Origin: Gammaproteobacteria bacterium
GTDB lineage: Bacteria; Pseudomonadota; Gammaproteobacteria; Pseudomonadales; Azotimanducaceae
Length of the DNA stretch: 64,000 nucleotides
NCBI GenBank assembly: GCA_026706385.1
Contig: JAPOYV010000072.1
Location: forward strand, 1 to 64,000
Direction of reading: 5' to 3'
Under the pieces are notes generated by a model, which was given only the letters and a program-made list of their open reading frames with translations, did not search any database and was not told the origin of the DNA. The translations under genes were made by a program, and so were the position numbers. Positions 36,149 to 45,021 of this stretch are shown here, one piece after another (positions within the stretch are counted from its first letter, which is position 1; each line of letters opens with the position of its first letter).

Positions 36149-36898
36149 TCAGTCGATCCAGAGGTCCGAGACGCCTTTGATCACGCACACCGCACCGAGC
36201 GACAGCACGGCCACCGTGGTAATCCGCCGAAACCGGTTCGTATCCAATCGCTCCAGCACCGCGGTGCCGATCCGGGCACCCACGACGGCAAGCAGAACAA
36301 TGCCGGCTATCAACCACGCCGCGACGGGCTCGGCTGCGGCATCCGTCAAGCGACCAACGATGACGCCGTAGTACACGATCTTCACGACATGCCCGATGGT
36401 CTGGGTGACCGCCTTGGTCGCGACGATCTGACGACGATCCGTATCCGTTCCGAGGTAGAAGGCATCCAGCAACGGCCCCGAAGCGCCCGCGAGCAACTGC
36501 GCGGCGGTGACCGTCGCGCCACAGGCCACGCTGGTCCCGCGCTGGCGGATGTCCAAGCCGCGCAGGAACGGTACCAGGCGCGCAAGCCACGGCGACGCGC
36601 CGACCAGGATCAAAACCAGCCCCGGTTCCGGGACGAAGGCCACCGCCACGAACACGCCCGTGGCAAGGGCGCCGCCGATCAGGTAAGGCGGCAGCACGTT
36701 CCACATCACGTGCCGCCGCAGGAACCACACGCGTGCGCCGTTGGAGGTGGCTTGTGCTATGCCATGCACGACCATGGCCGTGGCGACCGGCGATACGGTT
36801 ACCAGCACGGCCATCAAGACCATCCCGCCCGCCATGCCGAGCACGCCGGACAGCACGGCGGTGACGAGGACGGCGATGAGGATGATCGACGCGGTCAT
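36149..36898 (-). CDS. TauE/SafE family membrane permease
   Basis: The 249-residue product is hydrophobic with about seven to eight helices, arranged as two similar halves. The first half begins with VTAVLSGVLGMAGGMVLMAVL, the Gly-rich first helix motif of TauE/SafE exporters, and HGIAQATSNGARV resembles the second conserved segment. Family members move sulfite, sulfoacetate or other organic anions. It is divergent from hisH with 104 bp between the starts. Substrate unknown. Confidence 0.75.
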   Translation of the reverse strand: MTASIILIAVLVTAVLSGVLGMAGGMVLMAVLVTVSPVATAMVVHGIAQATSNGARVWFLRRHVMWNVLPPYLIGGALATGVFVAVAFVPEPGLVLILVGASPWLARLVPFLRGLDIRQRGTSVACGATVTAAQLLAGASGPLLDAFYLGTDTDRRQIVATKAVTQTIGHVVKIVYYGVIVGRLTDAAAEPVAAWLIAGIVLLAVVGARIGTAVLERLDTNRFRRITTVAVLSLGAVCVIKGVSDLWID

Positions 36899-37002
36899 CC
36901 GGGCCTACTCGTGCGCAGCAAACGGCAAACCGTAACCGACTTGCCCGCCGCGCATAAGCCGTTACAGTGCGCATCCGTCACGCTGTCGGCAAACTACACC
37001 TC

Positions 37003-37632
37003 ATGCCCGCACCGCCCGTCGCCATCGTCGACTACGACGCCGGCAACCTGATGAGCGTCCGCCGCGCCTGCCGCGAGGTTGGCCTCGACGCCGAGATCTC
37101 GAGCGATCCTCAAGTCGTACGCGCAGCCGACCGAATCATCTTCCCGGGCGTCGGGGCAGCCGGCAGCGCCATGCGGAGCCTGCGCTGCAGCGGCGTAGGT
37201 GCTGCCCTGATGGACGCGTACCGGGGCGGCAAGCCTATCCTCGGCATCTGCCTTGGCCTGCAGATCTCGCTCGAGCACTCCGAGGAGAACGACACCCAGA
37301 CGCTCGGCCTCGTGCCGGGCGAAGTGCGCCGCTTCCGTCTGAACGACCCGGCGCTCAAGGTGCCGCACATGGGCTGGAACGCCGTCCGCGTCGTCAGGTC
37401 CCACCCGGTGCTGGCCGACATCGCCACGGACGACGAGTTCTACTTCGTCCACGCCTACCGCCCCGTGCCTACGCGGACCGAGGACGTACTCGCCGTCTCC
37501 ACCTACGAGGGCGAGTTCTGCTCGGCTTTGGGCCGCGCCAACTACGTGGCGACCCAGTTCCACCCCGAGAAGAGTGGCCGGGTGGGCCTAAAGCTCCTCG
37601 AGCGCTTCGGCGCCTGGGACGGCCATGCTTAG
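37003..37632 (+). CDS. hisH: Imidazole glycerol phosphate synthase glutaminase subunit HisH
   Basis: HisH releases ammonia from glutamine for HisF in histidine synthesis. The 209-residue product has the complete amidotransferase triad: the nucleophile in GICLGLQ, and the histidine and glutamate in [15 protein letters not shown] at the N-terminus and [11 protein letters not shown] are typical of HisH. The upstream frame is open but the ATG at 37003 precedes the conserved start. hisF overlaps it by 8 bp. hisB, hisA and other his genes are not adjacent. Confidence 0.9.
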   Translation: MPAPPVAIVDYDAGNLMSVRRACREVGLDAEISSDPQVVRAADRIIFPGVGAAGSAMRSLRCSGVGAALMDAYRGGKPILGICLGLQISLEHSEENDTQTLGLVPGEVRRFRLNDPALKVPHMGWNAVRVVRSHPVLADIATDDEFYFVHAYRPVPTRTEDVLAVSTYEGEFCSALGRANYVATQFHPEKSGRVGLKLLERFGAWDGHA

Positions 37633-38404
37633 CAAGCGCGTCATCGCCTGCCTGGACGTGCGCGACGGCCACCTCGCGAAGAGCATCAAGTTCGTCAACA
37701 CGCGCAACATCGGCGACCCGGTCGCCAAGGCGCGCGAGTACTACACCGACGGCCTCGACGAACTGGTGTTCTACGACATCACCGCGTCCAGCGACCGCCG
37801 CAAGATCATCCTCGACGTGGTGGAAGCCGTCGCCGAACAGGTGTTCATTCCCTTATCGGTCGGCGGTGGGGTGGCGTCGGTGGCGGATGCGACGGACCTG
37901 CGACTCGCCGGCGCGGAGAAGATCAACGTCAACTCGGCCGCGGTGCGACGGCCGGCACTCATCGCCGAATGTGCCGACGCCATCGGCAACCAGAACGTGG
38001 TGCTGTCCATGGACATTCGCCAGGTCGGCGTCTCCGAGGAGATGCCGTCCGGCTACGAGATCGTCATCGACGGCGGTCGCAAGCCGATGGCCATGGACGC
38101 CCTGGCGTGGGCGCTGGAGGGGGAGCGGCTCGGCGCCGGCGAACTCGTCGTAAATTCCATCGACGCCGACGGCACCCGCGAGGGCTACGAACTGAAGCTG
38201 ACGCGGATGCTGAGCGAGGCTGTGCGGATCCCGGTGATCGCCTCGGGCGGGGCCGGGGAACCGAGCCACCTCTACGACGTGCTCACCGAGGGAAAGGCGG
38301 ATGCCGCCCTGGTGGCGTCGATGGTCCACTACGGGGACTACACGGTGTCCGGCCTCAAGCGGTACCTGCACGAACGCGGCGTCAAAGTCCGCATGTCCTG
38401 GTAG
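37625..38404 (+). CDS. hisF: Imidazole glycerol phosphate synthase cyclase subunit HisF
   Basis: HisF uses HisH-derived ammonia to form imidazole glycerol phosphate and AICAR. The 259-residue (beta/alpha)8 protein has the catalytic aspartates in IACLDVRDG and VVLSMDIR, phosphate-binding SVGGGVAS and ASGGAGEP, and [13 protein letters not shown]. The sequence is of the kind seen in several delta- and gammaproteobacteria. Because the pair stands alone, it could be the housekeeping enzyme or a paralogue that supplies ammonia in another pathway, as HisH2/HisF2 do for amidated sugars in P. aeruginosa. Confidence 0.87.
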   Translation: MLSKRVIACLDVRDGHLAKSIKFVNTRNIGDPVAKAREYYTDGLDELVFYDITASSDRRKIILDVVEAVAEQVFIPLSVGGGVASVADATDLRLAGAEKINVNSAAVRRPALIAECADAIGNQNVVLSMDIRQVGVSEEMPSGYEIVIDGGRKPMAMDALAWALEGERLGAGELVVNSIDADGTREGYELKLTRMLSEAVRIPVIASGGAGEPSHLYDVLTEGKADAALVASMVHYGDYTVSGLKRYLHERGVKVRMSW

Positions 38405-38412
38405 GGAGATCC

Positions 38413-39384
38413 ATGCGCGCAATCCTGGTAGAGAACGGCGACCTGGTCTGGGGCGAGGCGGAGGAACCCAAGCTCGGCCCCGGCCTAGTCTTGATCGAGA
38501 ACCACGCCACGGCGGTGAACCGCGCCGACCTCGCCCAACGCGCGGGTGGCTACCCCCCGCCACCGGGCGCGAGCCCGATCCTCGGCCTCGAATGTGCCGG
38601 CGTCGTCAAGGCCGTCGGCGAGGGCGTCAGCCGCGTCAAGGAGGGCGACGAGGTCTGCGCCCTGCTGGTCGGCGGCGGCTACGCGGAGACCGTCGCCGTT
38701 CCCGCCGGACAGGTGCTTCCCAAGCCGGCCGGACTCACGTTCGCCGAAGCCGCGTCGATTCCCGAGGTGTTCGCCACCGCCTACCTGAACCTGTTCATAG
38801 AGGCGCGGATGGTGCGGGGCGAGCGCGCCGTGCTCCATGCCGGCGCGAGCGGTGTCGGCACGGCGGCGATCCAGATGTGCAAGGCGTTCGGCAACCCGAC
38901 GTTCGTGACCGTCGGCTCCGACGAGAAGGTGGCGCGGTGCGTCGATCTTGGGGCGGACGGTGGTGTGAACCGGCATGAGGGCGGATTCGTGGACGCGGTG
39001 TCCGAATGGACCGAGGGGCAGGGCGCCGATGTGATCCTCGACCCGGTTGGGGGCGCGTATCTGGCCGACAACCTAGCCAGCCTGAACTTGGACGGGCGGT
39101 TGGTGGTAATCGGGTTGCTTGGCGGTTCGCGCGCCGAGCTGCCGCTGGGGATGATGATGACGCGGCGATTGCGGGTGATCGGGTCGACGCTACGGGCACG
39201 GACGATCGCGGCGAAGGCGTTGGTGCTCGACGCGTTGAAGGACCGGGTTTGGCCGTTGATCGAGGATGGGACGATTGGGGCGATCATCGACCGCGAGTTC
39301 CGGATCGAGGATGCGGGTGCGTCGCACGAGTTGATCGGTGGGAATCAGACCTTCGGGAAGGTGGTGCTGAGGATCGGCAGGTGA
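38413..39384 (+). CDS. NAD(P)H:quinone oxidoreductase (medium-chain, zinc-free)
   Basis: The 323-residue product belongs to the quinone oxidoreductase (Qor/PIG3) branch of the MDR superfamily. It has NRADLAQRAGGYPPPPGASP, GLECAGVV, the cofactor motif HAGASGVGTAAIQ in a Rossmann fold, and no zinc-ligand cysteines. PIG3-like proteins typically show NRADLLQR..YPPPPGAS, as here. It follows hisF by 8 bp with GGGAG upstream, so it is probably cotranscribed. The physiological acceptor is unknown. Confidence 0.87.
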   Translation: MRAILVENGDLVWGEAEEPKLGPGLVLIENHATAVNRADLAQRAGGYPPPPGASPILGLECAGVVKAVGEGVSRVKEGDEVCALLVGGGYAETVAVPAGQVLPKPAGLTFAEAASIPEVFATAYLNLFIEARMVRGERAVLHAGASGVGTAAIQMCKAFGNPTFVTVGSDEKVARCVDLGADGGVNRHEGGFVDAVSEWTEGQGADVILDPVGGAYLADNLASLNLDGRLVVIGLLGGSRAELPLGMMMTRRLRVIGSTLRARTIAAKALVLDALKDRVWPLIEDGTIGAIIDREFRIEDAGASHELIGGNQTFGKVVLRIGR

Positions 39385-39504
39385 CCGGTTTCGCCGAAAG
39401 TGAGATATCTCACGCGCGCGTTGCAGGGTCTGGCGCCGCGAGGATCGTGTCCTCGTCGAAGTGAGGGCTCATCGTAGAGTCGAAGGCCAACCTGGGCCTT
39501 GGGA

Positions 39505-40740
39505 TCACGAGCCCCTGCCGGCTGGGGCTTGCGCGATCAACGGCACAGTTCTGAATTGGCGCGGAACGGCGGTGGAGACAGCTTCGCTGACCGGTAGGTG
39601 CCGTGCGCGCTCCCACCAGATCGTGCGGAAGCGCTCGACGGTCTCCAGGGCGGGCTCGACCATGGCGGTCGCCGGGACGGCCATGGCCCCGGCCAAGCGG
39701 CGGAAATCCTCGACCGCGAGTTGATCCCAGCGTTTCGTACGACCGAGCGTCAGCGCCATGCGGTCGTCGGCGAGGTATGCGGTGGTCGAAAGTAGGTCGT
39801 AGGCGGGCGCGAGCTCGGGTGTCCTGCCGTCGCGATAGATCAGCGACCAGTTCTTCAGGTGCATGTCGGCATTGCCCACGAGCGCGCTGAAGGCCAGCCG
39901 TCGGGCGAACTGGTCGACGGCATGGTGGTCCGAGAACGCGGCCAGCACCGCGCCGATGTTGGCATTGCTCACGCGTTCGTACTTACGTTCCGGATATTGG
40001 TTGAACACCTGGGCGAAGTCCTCGGTGTGGACGCGACCGGTGGCCGAGCGGTCGAAGCGGCGTACGGCGAGGGCGTTGGCGTCGGTGAGTTCGCCGGGCA
40101 GGGCATCCGGCGGCAATCCCTGGATCGCTCGCACGGGCACTAGCTCGACATCAGGGGTGTCGATGCCGACGGCGCGGGCGAGGCTCATGATGGCAAACTC
40201 GTTCTCCGGCACGCTTGGATACGTCACGGACGGCAGCTTGACGATCCAATCGCCACCTTGCCCGTGTGTGGGCACGGTGAGGCCCCCAGCGGCCTCTGCG
40301 ACCGCCGAGAACTTGAGCTGTACCCCGGCGAGCGAGAATCGCAGGGGTGCATCGGCCGTCAACTGGTCTTCGGTTCCGGTCGGGTCGCCTGCCGGTTCGC
40401 GCTCGCCGACGAGGACCACGGCGCCGGGAAGATCGCCGCCGAGCAGCCGTAGCAGCGGGAAGTCGCGTGTCTCGTTGACGTCGGCGCGGGCAGCAATGTA
40501 GCGGCGGAGGTGACCTTCCGGGAGAAGGTTCGCGAAGTACGGGGGCGCACGCCGGCGTGTCGGACGCTGATCGGTGACGATGCCGCCGTGCTCGTCGTTG
40601 AAGGCCAGGCCCAACGTCGGACGGCCGCTGTCATCGATGTAGACCCGGTCGAAGGCGAGGAGTATCCGGTCGTCGTCGAAGCGCACGAGCGTGGCCACCA
40701 CGACGTCACCGAGCCGCACCGACAGTTCATCGGCGATCAC
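39505..40740 (-). CDS. hipA: HipA-type serine/threonine kinase toxin
   Basis: HipA phosphorylates glutamyl-tRNA synthetase in E. coli and causes growth arrest and persistence; related toxins have other targets. The 411-residue product has the N-terminal HipA domain (LAFNDEHGGIV), RFSLAGVQLKFS near the inhibitory serine region, a kinase core with GQGGDWIVKLP, the catalytic loop NADMHLKNWSLI and the metal-binding LAPAYDLLST. It overlaps hipB by 4 bp (ATGA). All kinase residues I can place are intact. Confidence 0.88.
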   Translation of the reverse strand: MIADELSVRLGDVVVATLVRFDDDRILLAFDRVYIDDSGRPTLGLAFNDEHGGIVTDQRPTRRRAPPYFANLLPEGHLRRYIAARADVNETRDFPLLRLLGGDLPGAVVLVGEREPAGDPTGTEDQLTADAPLRFSLAGVQLKFSAVAEAAGGLTVPTHGQGGDWIVKLPSVTYPSVPENEFAIMSLARAVGIDTPDVELVPVRAIQGLPPDALPGELTDANALAVRRFDRSATGRVHTEDFAQVFNQYPERKYERVSNANIGAVLAAFSDHHAVDQFARRLAFSALVGNADMHLKNWSLIYRDGRTPELAPAYDLLSTTAYLADDRMALTLGRTKRWDQLAVEDFRRLAGAMAVPATAMVEPALETVERFRTIWWERARHLPVSEAVSTAVPRQFRTVPLIAQAPAGRGS

Positions 40741-41048
40741 GGCGGTTCATCTCCTGGGATGCCGGTCAACGCTTCCACGGCAGAGCGTTGGCCTCCCTCG
40801 GGGTCTGTTCGCAGTAGTCCCTCGACCGCAGGTAGCCGTGCGCGCGGCACAAGCACCGGTTCGAATCCGAGTGCCCGAGCAAGTTCGATGGCGGTCGAGA
40901 GACCAGGGTCGACGTGTCCATTCTCGATCTTCGAGATGTGGCTTTGCGGGAGCCCCACGCGACGAGCAACCTCGCGTTGGGGGAGGGTTCGTTCCAAGCG
41001 TGCTCGCCTGAGTTTCTCGTGCCACGTGTGGGCGGGGCGTCGTCCCAT
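40737..41048 (-). CDS. hipB: HipB-type antitoxin, XRE-family helix-turn-helix regulator
   Basis: The 103-residue product has a Cro/C1-type DNA-binding domain: LPQREVARRVGLPQSHISKI is the helix-turn-helix. HipB binds HipA and represses the operon. It lies immediately upstream of hipA with a 4-bp overlap, the usual arrangement. The C-terminal tail after residue 70 is loop-like and could contact HipA. An AT-rich inverted repeat upstream (41086-41112) is a good operator candidate. Confidence 0.85.
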   Translation of the reverse strand: MGRRPAHTWHEKLRRARLERTLPQREVARRVGLPQSHISKIENGHVDPGLSTAIELARALGFEPVLVPRARLPAVEGLLRTDPEGGQRSAVEALTGIPGDEPP

Positions 41049-41085
41049 TGCAAACAGAGTCTTCGGTCGTAATCGATCTATTATG

Positions 41086-41112
41086 ACATATGAGATTAGC
41101 TCTCACATATGT
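41086..41112. promoter_or_regulatory. Probable hipBA operator
   Basis: ACATATGAGA (41086-41095) and TCTCACATATGT (41101-41112) form an imperfect inverted repeat, with CACATATGTG itself palindromic. The region is much more AT-rich than its surroundings. It lies about 40-65 bp upstream of the hipB start, where HipB autorepression sites usually occur. CATAAT on the minus strand within the region could be the -10 box. Confidence 0.5.
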
Positions 41113-41261
41113 GATCCATTATGAAGGTCTTTGCTATTTGGGAGATCACATGACGGACGGTCTCCAGACATCCCCGTGCGCATTCAGCTCTGCGAGAGGC
41201 CCGATGCGGGCGAGAAGTCCGCACGCGCTGGGTGGCGCACACCGTCCTAGGAGACCACCCC

Positions 41262-41267
41262 TATAAT
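41262..41267 (+). promoter_or_regulatory. Candidate -10 box of the ABC exporter gene
   Basis: A perfect TATAAT lies 29 bases before the TTG start at 41297. No good -35 box is visible at 17 bases. The rest of 41113-41261 shows no gene. Confidence 0.45.
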
Positions 41268-41296
41268 CCGCGAGAGCCCCTGAGCGGCCGCCGCCC

Positions 41297-43018
41297 TTGC
41301 GCGCTTTCCTCGAAGTCTTCTGGCCCTACATCTACCGCTACCGCTGGCTGCTCGTCCTCGGCTACGTGACCAGCATGGTGTCGGCGGGGATCAGCTTGTC
41401 CGTGGGCCTCATCATCAACGCGCGCCTGGACGACGTGCTGGCGGACCCGGAGCGCCTAGAAGCGCTGACGGGCTTCCTCTTGATCATCGTCGCGATCATC
41501 GCCGTGCAGGCCGTGGCGGGTTTCTGTCACTCGTACACGATGAGTTGGGTGGGCGCGCACATCGTGCGCAACGTCCGCCGCGACGTATTCGCCAGGGTGC
41601 TGGGCCATGGCGAGCAACTGGTCGACGAGGAGTCGAGCGGCGAACTGCAGACGCGCATCATTGCCGATACGGTCGCCCTTGGCGACTTCCTGGGCGGCCA
41701 GCTTCCGGGCCTGTTCGTGACCGCGATCATGCTCGTCGGGGGCATTGCTGCGGCAATCTACGTGAGCCCGCTGCTGACGGCAGCCGTAGTCACCGGCCTT
41801 GTCGTACTGGCGACCCCTATGCTGCTCGTCCTGCCCGTTCTGCGACGCCGCGGCGAGCGCACCCAGCAGGCGGAAGCCGACACCGGGCGCGGCGCGGGCG
41901 AGGCTCTGCGCAACGCGCCGGTGGTGCATGCGTTCAACCAGCTCGGTCGCGAGCGGGCCGGCTTCGACGCCGCCTCCGGCCGGGTCACCCGCTTCTATCT
42001 GTCGATGCTGCGCATGCAGATGGCGTTCAACACCCTCGTCAACGCCGGGGCGTGGACCGTGCTTGCGGTGGTGTTGTGGATCGGGGCCCGCGAGATCACC
42101 GGGGGCGCGGTGACCTTCGGTCAACTCACGGCGTTCGGCTACTACGTGGTTTTCGTCCTGAACTCGGGTTTCGCGCTGGTCTCGCTGGTTACCAGCGTCA
42201 ACATGGCGGTCGGTCGTACCGAGAAGATCCGCGGCTTCCTGTCCATGCCGGCCCCAGCGCGGATGGACGGCAGAGTGCCGCTCAAGCTGCCGGCTCGGAT
42301 CGAACTCCAGAAACTGCACTACCGCTACCCGTCGCGTGAGGAGGACGCCTTGGCGGGCATCGATCTCGTGATCGAGCCGAACACGCGCATCGCATTCGTG
42401 GGCGGGTCGGGCTCGGGCAAATCGACGCTGTTCAAGGTGCTCCTCCGTCTCGTCGAACCGACGACCGGCCGCCTTTTGGCGAACGGTGTCGAAGCGCACC
42501 GCTATGCCGTCGCGGCCTGGCGCGAGCAGTTCGGGTTCGTGCCCCAGACCGAGTACCTTGTGTCCGGCACGGTTGCAGACAACATCGCATACGGTGTGCG
42601 GGACGCATCCAAGGAGGCGATCGAGGAGGCGGCGCGCGAAGCCCATGCCCACGACTTCGTCGCCGCGCTCCCAAAGGGTTACGACACGGATCTCGGCGAG
42701 GTGGGCAATCGGCTTTCGGGCGGGCAGAAGCAGCGTATCAGCCTCGCGCGCGCCATCCTGACCCGCCCGGCTGTGTATCTCCTCGACGAAGCCACCAGCG
42801 CCCTCGATGCGGAGAGTGAACGTGCCGTCGAGCAGGCCCTCGAGACGCTTGCCCAGTCGTCCACCGTGTTGACAATCGCCCACCGCCTACGCACGGTGCA
42901 CCGCGCGGACCGCATCGTCGTGATGGCGGATGGGCGCGTCGTTTCCCAAGGTACCCATGGGGAACTCGACCGGACCGAGCCCGTCTATCGTCGCCTGATC
43001 AGCGCCTACCGCCAGTAG
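41297..43018 (+). CDS. ABC exporter, fused membrane and ATPase domains
   Basis: The 573-residue half-transporter has six predicted helices in the first 310 residues and a C-terminal ATPase with Walker A (GGSGSGKSTLFKV), the Q-loop (FGFVPQTEYL), signature LSGGQKQRISLARAI, Walker B (VYLLDEATSALD) and H-loop (IAHRLRT). It would act as a homodimer. It resembles MsbA/BmrA-type multidrug or lipid exporters; the true lipid A flippase is probably the MsbA-LpxK fusion. The start codon is a TTG; no alternative ATG lies nearby in frame before the first helix. It is divergent from hipBA. Confidence 0.85.
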   Translation: MRAFLEVFWPYIYRYRWLLVLGYVTSMVSAGISLSVGLIINARLDDVLADPERLEALTGFLLIIVAIIAVQAVAGFCHSYTMSWVGAHIVRNVRRDVFARVLGHGEQLVDEESSGELQTRIIADTVALGDFLGGQLPGLFVTAIMLVGGIAAAIYVSPLLTAAVVTGLVVLATPMLLVLPVLRRRGERTQQAEADTGRGAGEALRNAPVVHAFNQLGRERAGFDAASGRVTRFYLSMLRMQMAFNTLVNAGAWTVLAVVLWIGAREITGGAVTFGQLTAFGYYVVFVLNSGFALVSLVTSVNMAVGRTEKIRGFLSMPAPARMDGRVPLKLPARIELQKLHYRYPSREEDALAGIDLVIEPNTRIAFVGGSGSGKSTLFKVLLRLVEPTTGRLLANGVEAHRYAVAAWREQFGFVPQTEYLVSGTVADNIAYGVRDASKEAIEEAAREAHAHDFVAALPKGYDTDLGEVGNRLSGGQKQRISLARAILTRPAVYLLDEATSALDAESERAVEQALETLAQSSTVLTIAHRLRTVHRADRIVVMADGRVVSQGTHGELDRTEPVYRRLISAYRQ

Positions 43019-43096
43019 GAGGACTAAGCGACGACCCTTGCAGACCTAACGAGCCCGTCCTAGGCTCGATCATGACGTGGTGAAGGGAAGTTCGAT

Positions 43097-43342
43097 ATGC
43101 CGGGATGGCTGAGTCGCTTGTTCGGTCGACCGGATTCGGCGGGGCGTGGGACACGCGGGCGCGGGTACGGCGATGGTGCCGTGGCGCCCTTTGCGGCTAC
43201 GCCGATCGGGGCGGCAGCGGCAGGTGGCGAGGATCGGGACGCGGGAGGCGGAACCGATCCGCAAACGACCGGCGAAAGCACCGGCTCGGACGCGGGATTC
43301 GACGGCGGGGGATCGTGCGGCGGCTCATGCGGGGTCGCGTAG
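43097..43342 (+). CDS. Small Gly-rich protein with C-terminal cysteines
   Basis: An 81-residue frame starts 9 bases after GAAGGGA, a good ribosome site. The product begins MPGWLSRLFGRP, a short basic amphipathic start, is rich in Gly, Ala and Asp, and ends with GGGSCGGSCGVA. It is not recognised. Gly/Cys-rich tails occur in small exported or metal-handling proteins, but nothing more can be said. Frames on both strands overlap it; the ribosome site and composition favour this one. Confidence 0.45.
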   Translation: MPGWLSRLFGRPDSAGRGTRGRGYGDGAVAPFAATPIGAAAAGGEDRDAGGGTDPQTTGESTGSDAGFDGGGSCGGSCGVA

Positions 43343-43445
43343 CGTTGGACAGTCGCCGCCGGCCGTCAACGCGCGGCGAGCCGGAACACCGCGACGTTTG
43401 CGCCGGACGATACCATTGCCATTGTCGGACGGATCGGGAACCACC

Positions 43446-43859
43446 GTGCAGGAGAGCCGGCCAACCCGCGGGGACATCGAGACGCTGTTGCGCAACTTGC
43501 TCCAGACCGGCGCGCTCCAGTCGCTACCCACCCATCCGCATGTACTGGACACGCTGCTCGCCGTGGCGACGGGCGGCCTCGTGCGGCAACGGCCGTACGC
43601 GGAGCGCGAGGTCAACGACGTCCTGTCGGCGTGGCTGGAATCCGTGCGCGCGACGATCGACCACGTCACGTTGCGCCGGCGGATGGTGGACCTTGGGTTT
43701 CTTAAGCGAACCAGGGACGGCTCGCGCTACTACCTGAACTTCGGGCGTGTGGCTGCGATCCTTGGGGATGGCGCGGTGGCGATCGACGCCGGCGCAATCA
43801 CCGACGACATCGTTAGGGGGCGTGAGGCGCGCAAGAAGACCTATCGCCTGCGACCTTGA
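43446..43859 (+). CDS. DUF2087-like protein
   Basis: The C-terminal 80 residues contain RQRPYAEREVNDVLSAW and TLRRRMVDLGFLKRTRDGSR followed by YYLNFGR, which matches the DUF2087 pattern (YtErEVN...LRReLVd.gfl.R...Y). The family is found in prokaryotes, often linked with regulators; its function is not established. The start is uncertain: the GTG at 43446 is the last sensible one before the helical N-terminus, a TTG at 43416 is an alternative, and the frame is open upstream to 43146 through the small Gly-rich gene. Confidence 0.6.
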   Translation: MQESRPTRGDIETLLRNLLQTGALQSLPTHPHVLDTLLAVATGGLVRQRPYAEREVNDVLSAWLESVRATIDHVTLRRRMVDLGFLKRTRDGSRYYLNFGRVAAILGDGAVAIDAGAITDDIVRGREARKKTYRLRP

Positions 43860-43936
43860 TGATCCCCTCAGCCTGTCATTGGACCGGGATTGTAGGGGTC
43901 GAGCGGAAATGCGTGGCGGGTGTTGTCAGGACGGCG

Positions 43937-45001
43937 CTACAGCGCGCCGCCGTACTCGTTGGTTGGGTCGCGGTAGATGGTGTGGTAGTGGCCGCCATCG
44001 CCACTGGCGACCCGGCCCGAGAACTCGACGATGAGCACGGGCCCTTGGATTCGATAGTACACGTCGCCGTCGCCGTCGAGCGGGCCGTGCCAAGCGAAGC
44101 GGGTGTCGCCCAACGCGGCCTCGATTGCCGTGAGGCGGTCCAGGGCGTTCTCCTCGGGCTGGAGCCGGAGCCAGTGGGAGGCGACGTCGAGTAGCATGCC
44201 GCGGGCTTCCTCAGGCCAGCCGGCGACCGAGGCGCCTTCCGGCGCGGGGATGGTGCCGTCCTTGCCGGGGCCGGTGTAGACATCGCGGGGCCGGTCGGCA
44301 ACGACCACGCGAGCTCGCTCTTCCGCGGGCAGAGCTCGCATCAGGGCGCGGGCGTCGGCCAATTCGTCCTCAAGGGGCGCATGTCGGTGGCCCGCGAATT
44401 CGAACTGGGCGGGCTCGATACCGACGTGGGTCGGCGACAGGCTGACGACGCGGCCGCGGTCGAGGCTTGCGTTGATCGCGAGGTGGTGGCCGCCGAATTG
44501 CCAACCCCATGGGCCGGCGGCCGTGGGCTCTCCAAAGAAGGCGAGCCGGTAGTTTGTCGCGGACAGGCCCTCGAAGAGGGCGACGAACGAGTCCGACAGT
44601 ACGGCCTCGGCGGTGACGATCTGCGCAACCGTGTCGTAGCCGTACTCACCGAGGCCGGCAGCTAGAAAACTGAATAGGGCTGCCACCTGATCGGCTTGCA
44701 GATCGCCGAGGCGCAGTCCGTTTCGCTCGAAGTCGGTGGCACCGTCCGGCAGGTTGGACCAGTTCCGCCGCAACGGGCTGTCGATCGGCAGGATCAGGCG
44801 GTTTGTCTGTTGTTCCGACAGCGTAGCTCGGAACGCCAACGCGGCATCGTAGGTGGCTTGGCCGCCCGCGGTACCGAAAGGGGAAGCGAAGGCCGGCAGC
44901 GGCACGAGGGCTTCCTGTCTGGTGTTCCCATCATCCTGCGGGCCGCAACCGGCCAAGGAGGCGAGGGTGACGGTTGCGAGCAACCATCGCGCTGTTCTCA
45001 T
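43937..45001 (-). CDS. DUF3500 family lipoprotein
   Basis: The 354-residue product begins with a lipoprotein signal (WLLATVTLASLAGC). The mature part has RLGDLQADQVAALFSFLAAG, EPTAAGPWGWQFGGHHLAIN and DVYYRIQGPVLIVEFSG, typical of DUF3500 proteins; the HH and SGDGGHYHTIYRDPTNEYG end suggest a metal or active site. Function is unknown. The start at 45001 has GGAG upstream and is preferred over an ATG 8 codons earlier. It is the last gene of the long minus-strand run after the FAD oxidoreductase, with 20 bp between them. Confidence 0.75.
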   Translation of the reverse strand: MRTARWLLATVTLASLAGCGPQDDGNTRQEALVPLPAFASPFGTAGGQATYDAALAFRATLSEQQTNRLILPIDSPLRRNWSNLPDGATDFERNGLRLGDLQADQVAALFSFLAAGLGEYGYDTVAQIVTAEAVLSDSFVALFEGLSATNYRLAFFGEPTAAGPWGWQFGGHHLAINASLDRGRVVSLSPTHVGIEPAQFEFAGHRHAPLEDELADARALMRALPAEERARVVVADRPRDVYTGPGKDGTIPAPEGASVAGWPEEARGMLLDVASHWLRLQPEENALDRLTAIEAALGDTRFAWHGPLDGDGDVYYRIQGPVLIVEFSGRVASGDGGHYHTIYRDPTNEYGGAL

Positions 45002-45021
45002 GGGGTAGTCTCCGAGGGGTC

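Noticed and set aside
41456-42883. 475-codon antisense frame over the ABC exporter
   Set aside because: Shadow frame; the plus strand has all ABC motifs.
43146-43445. Upstream extension of the DUF2087-like frame
   Set aside because: Overlaps the small Gly-rich gene in another frame and is Arg-rich without conserved features.
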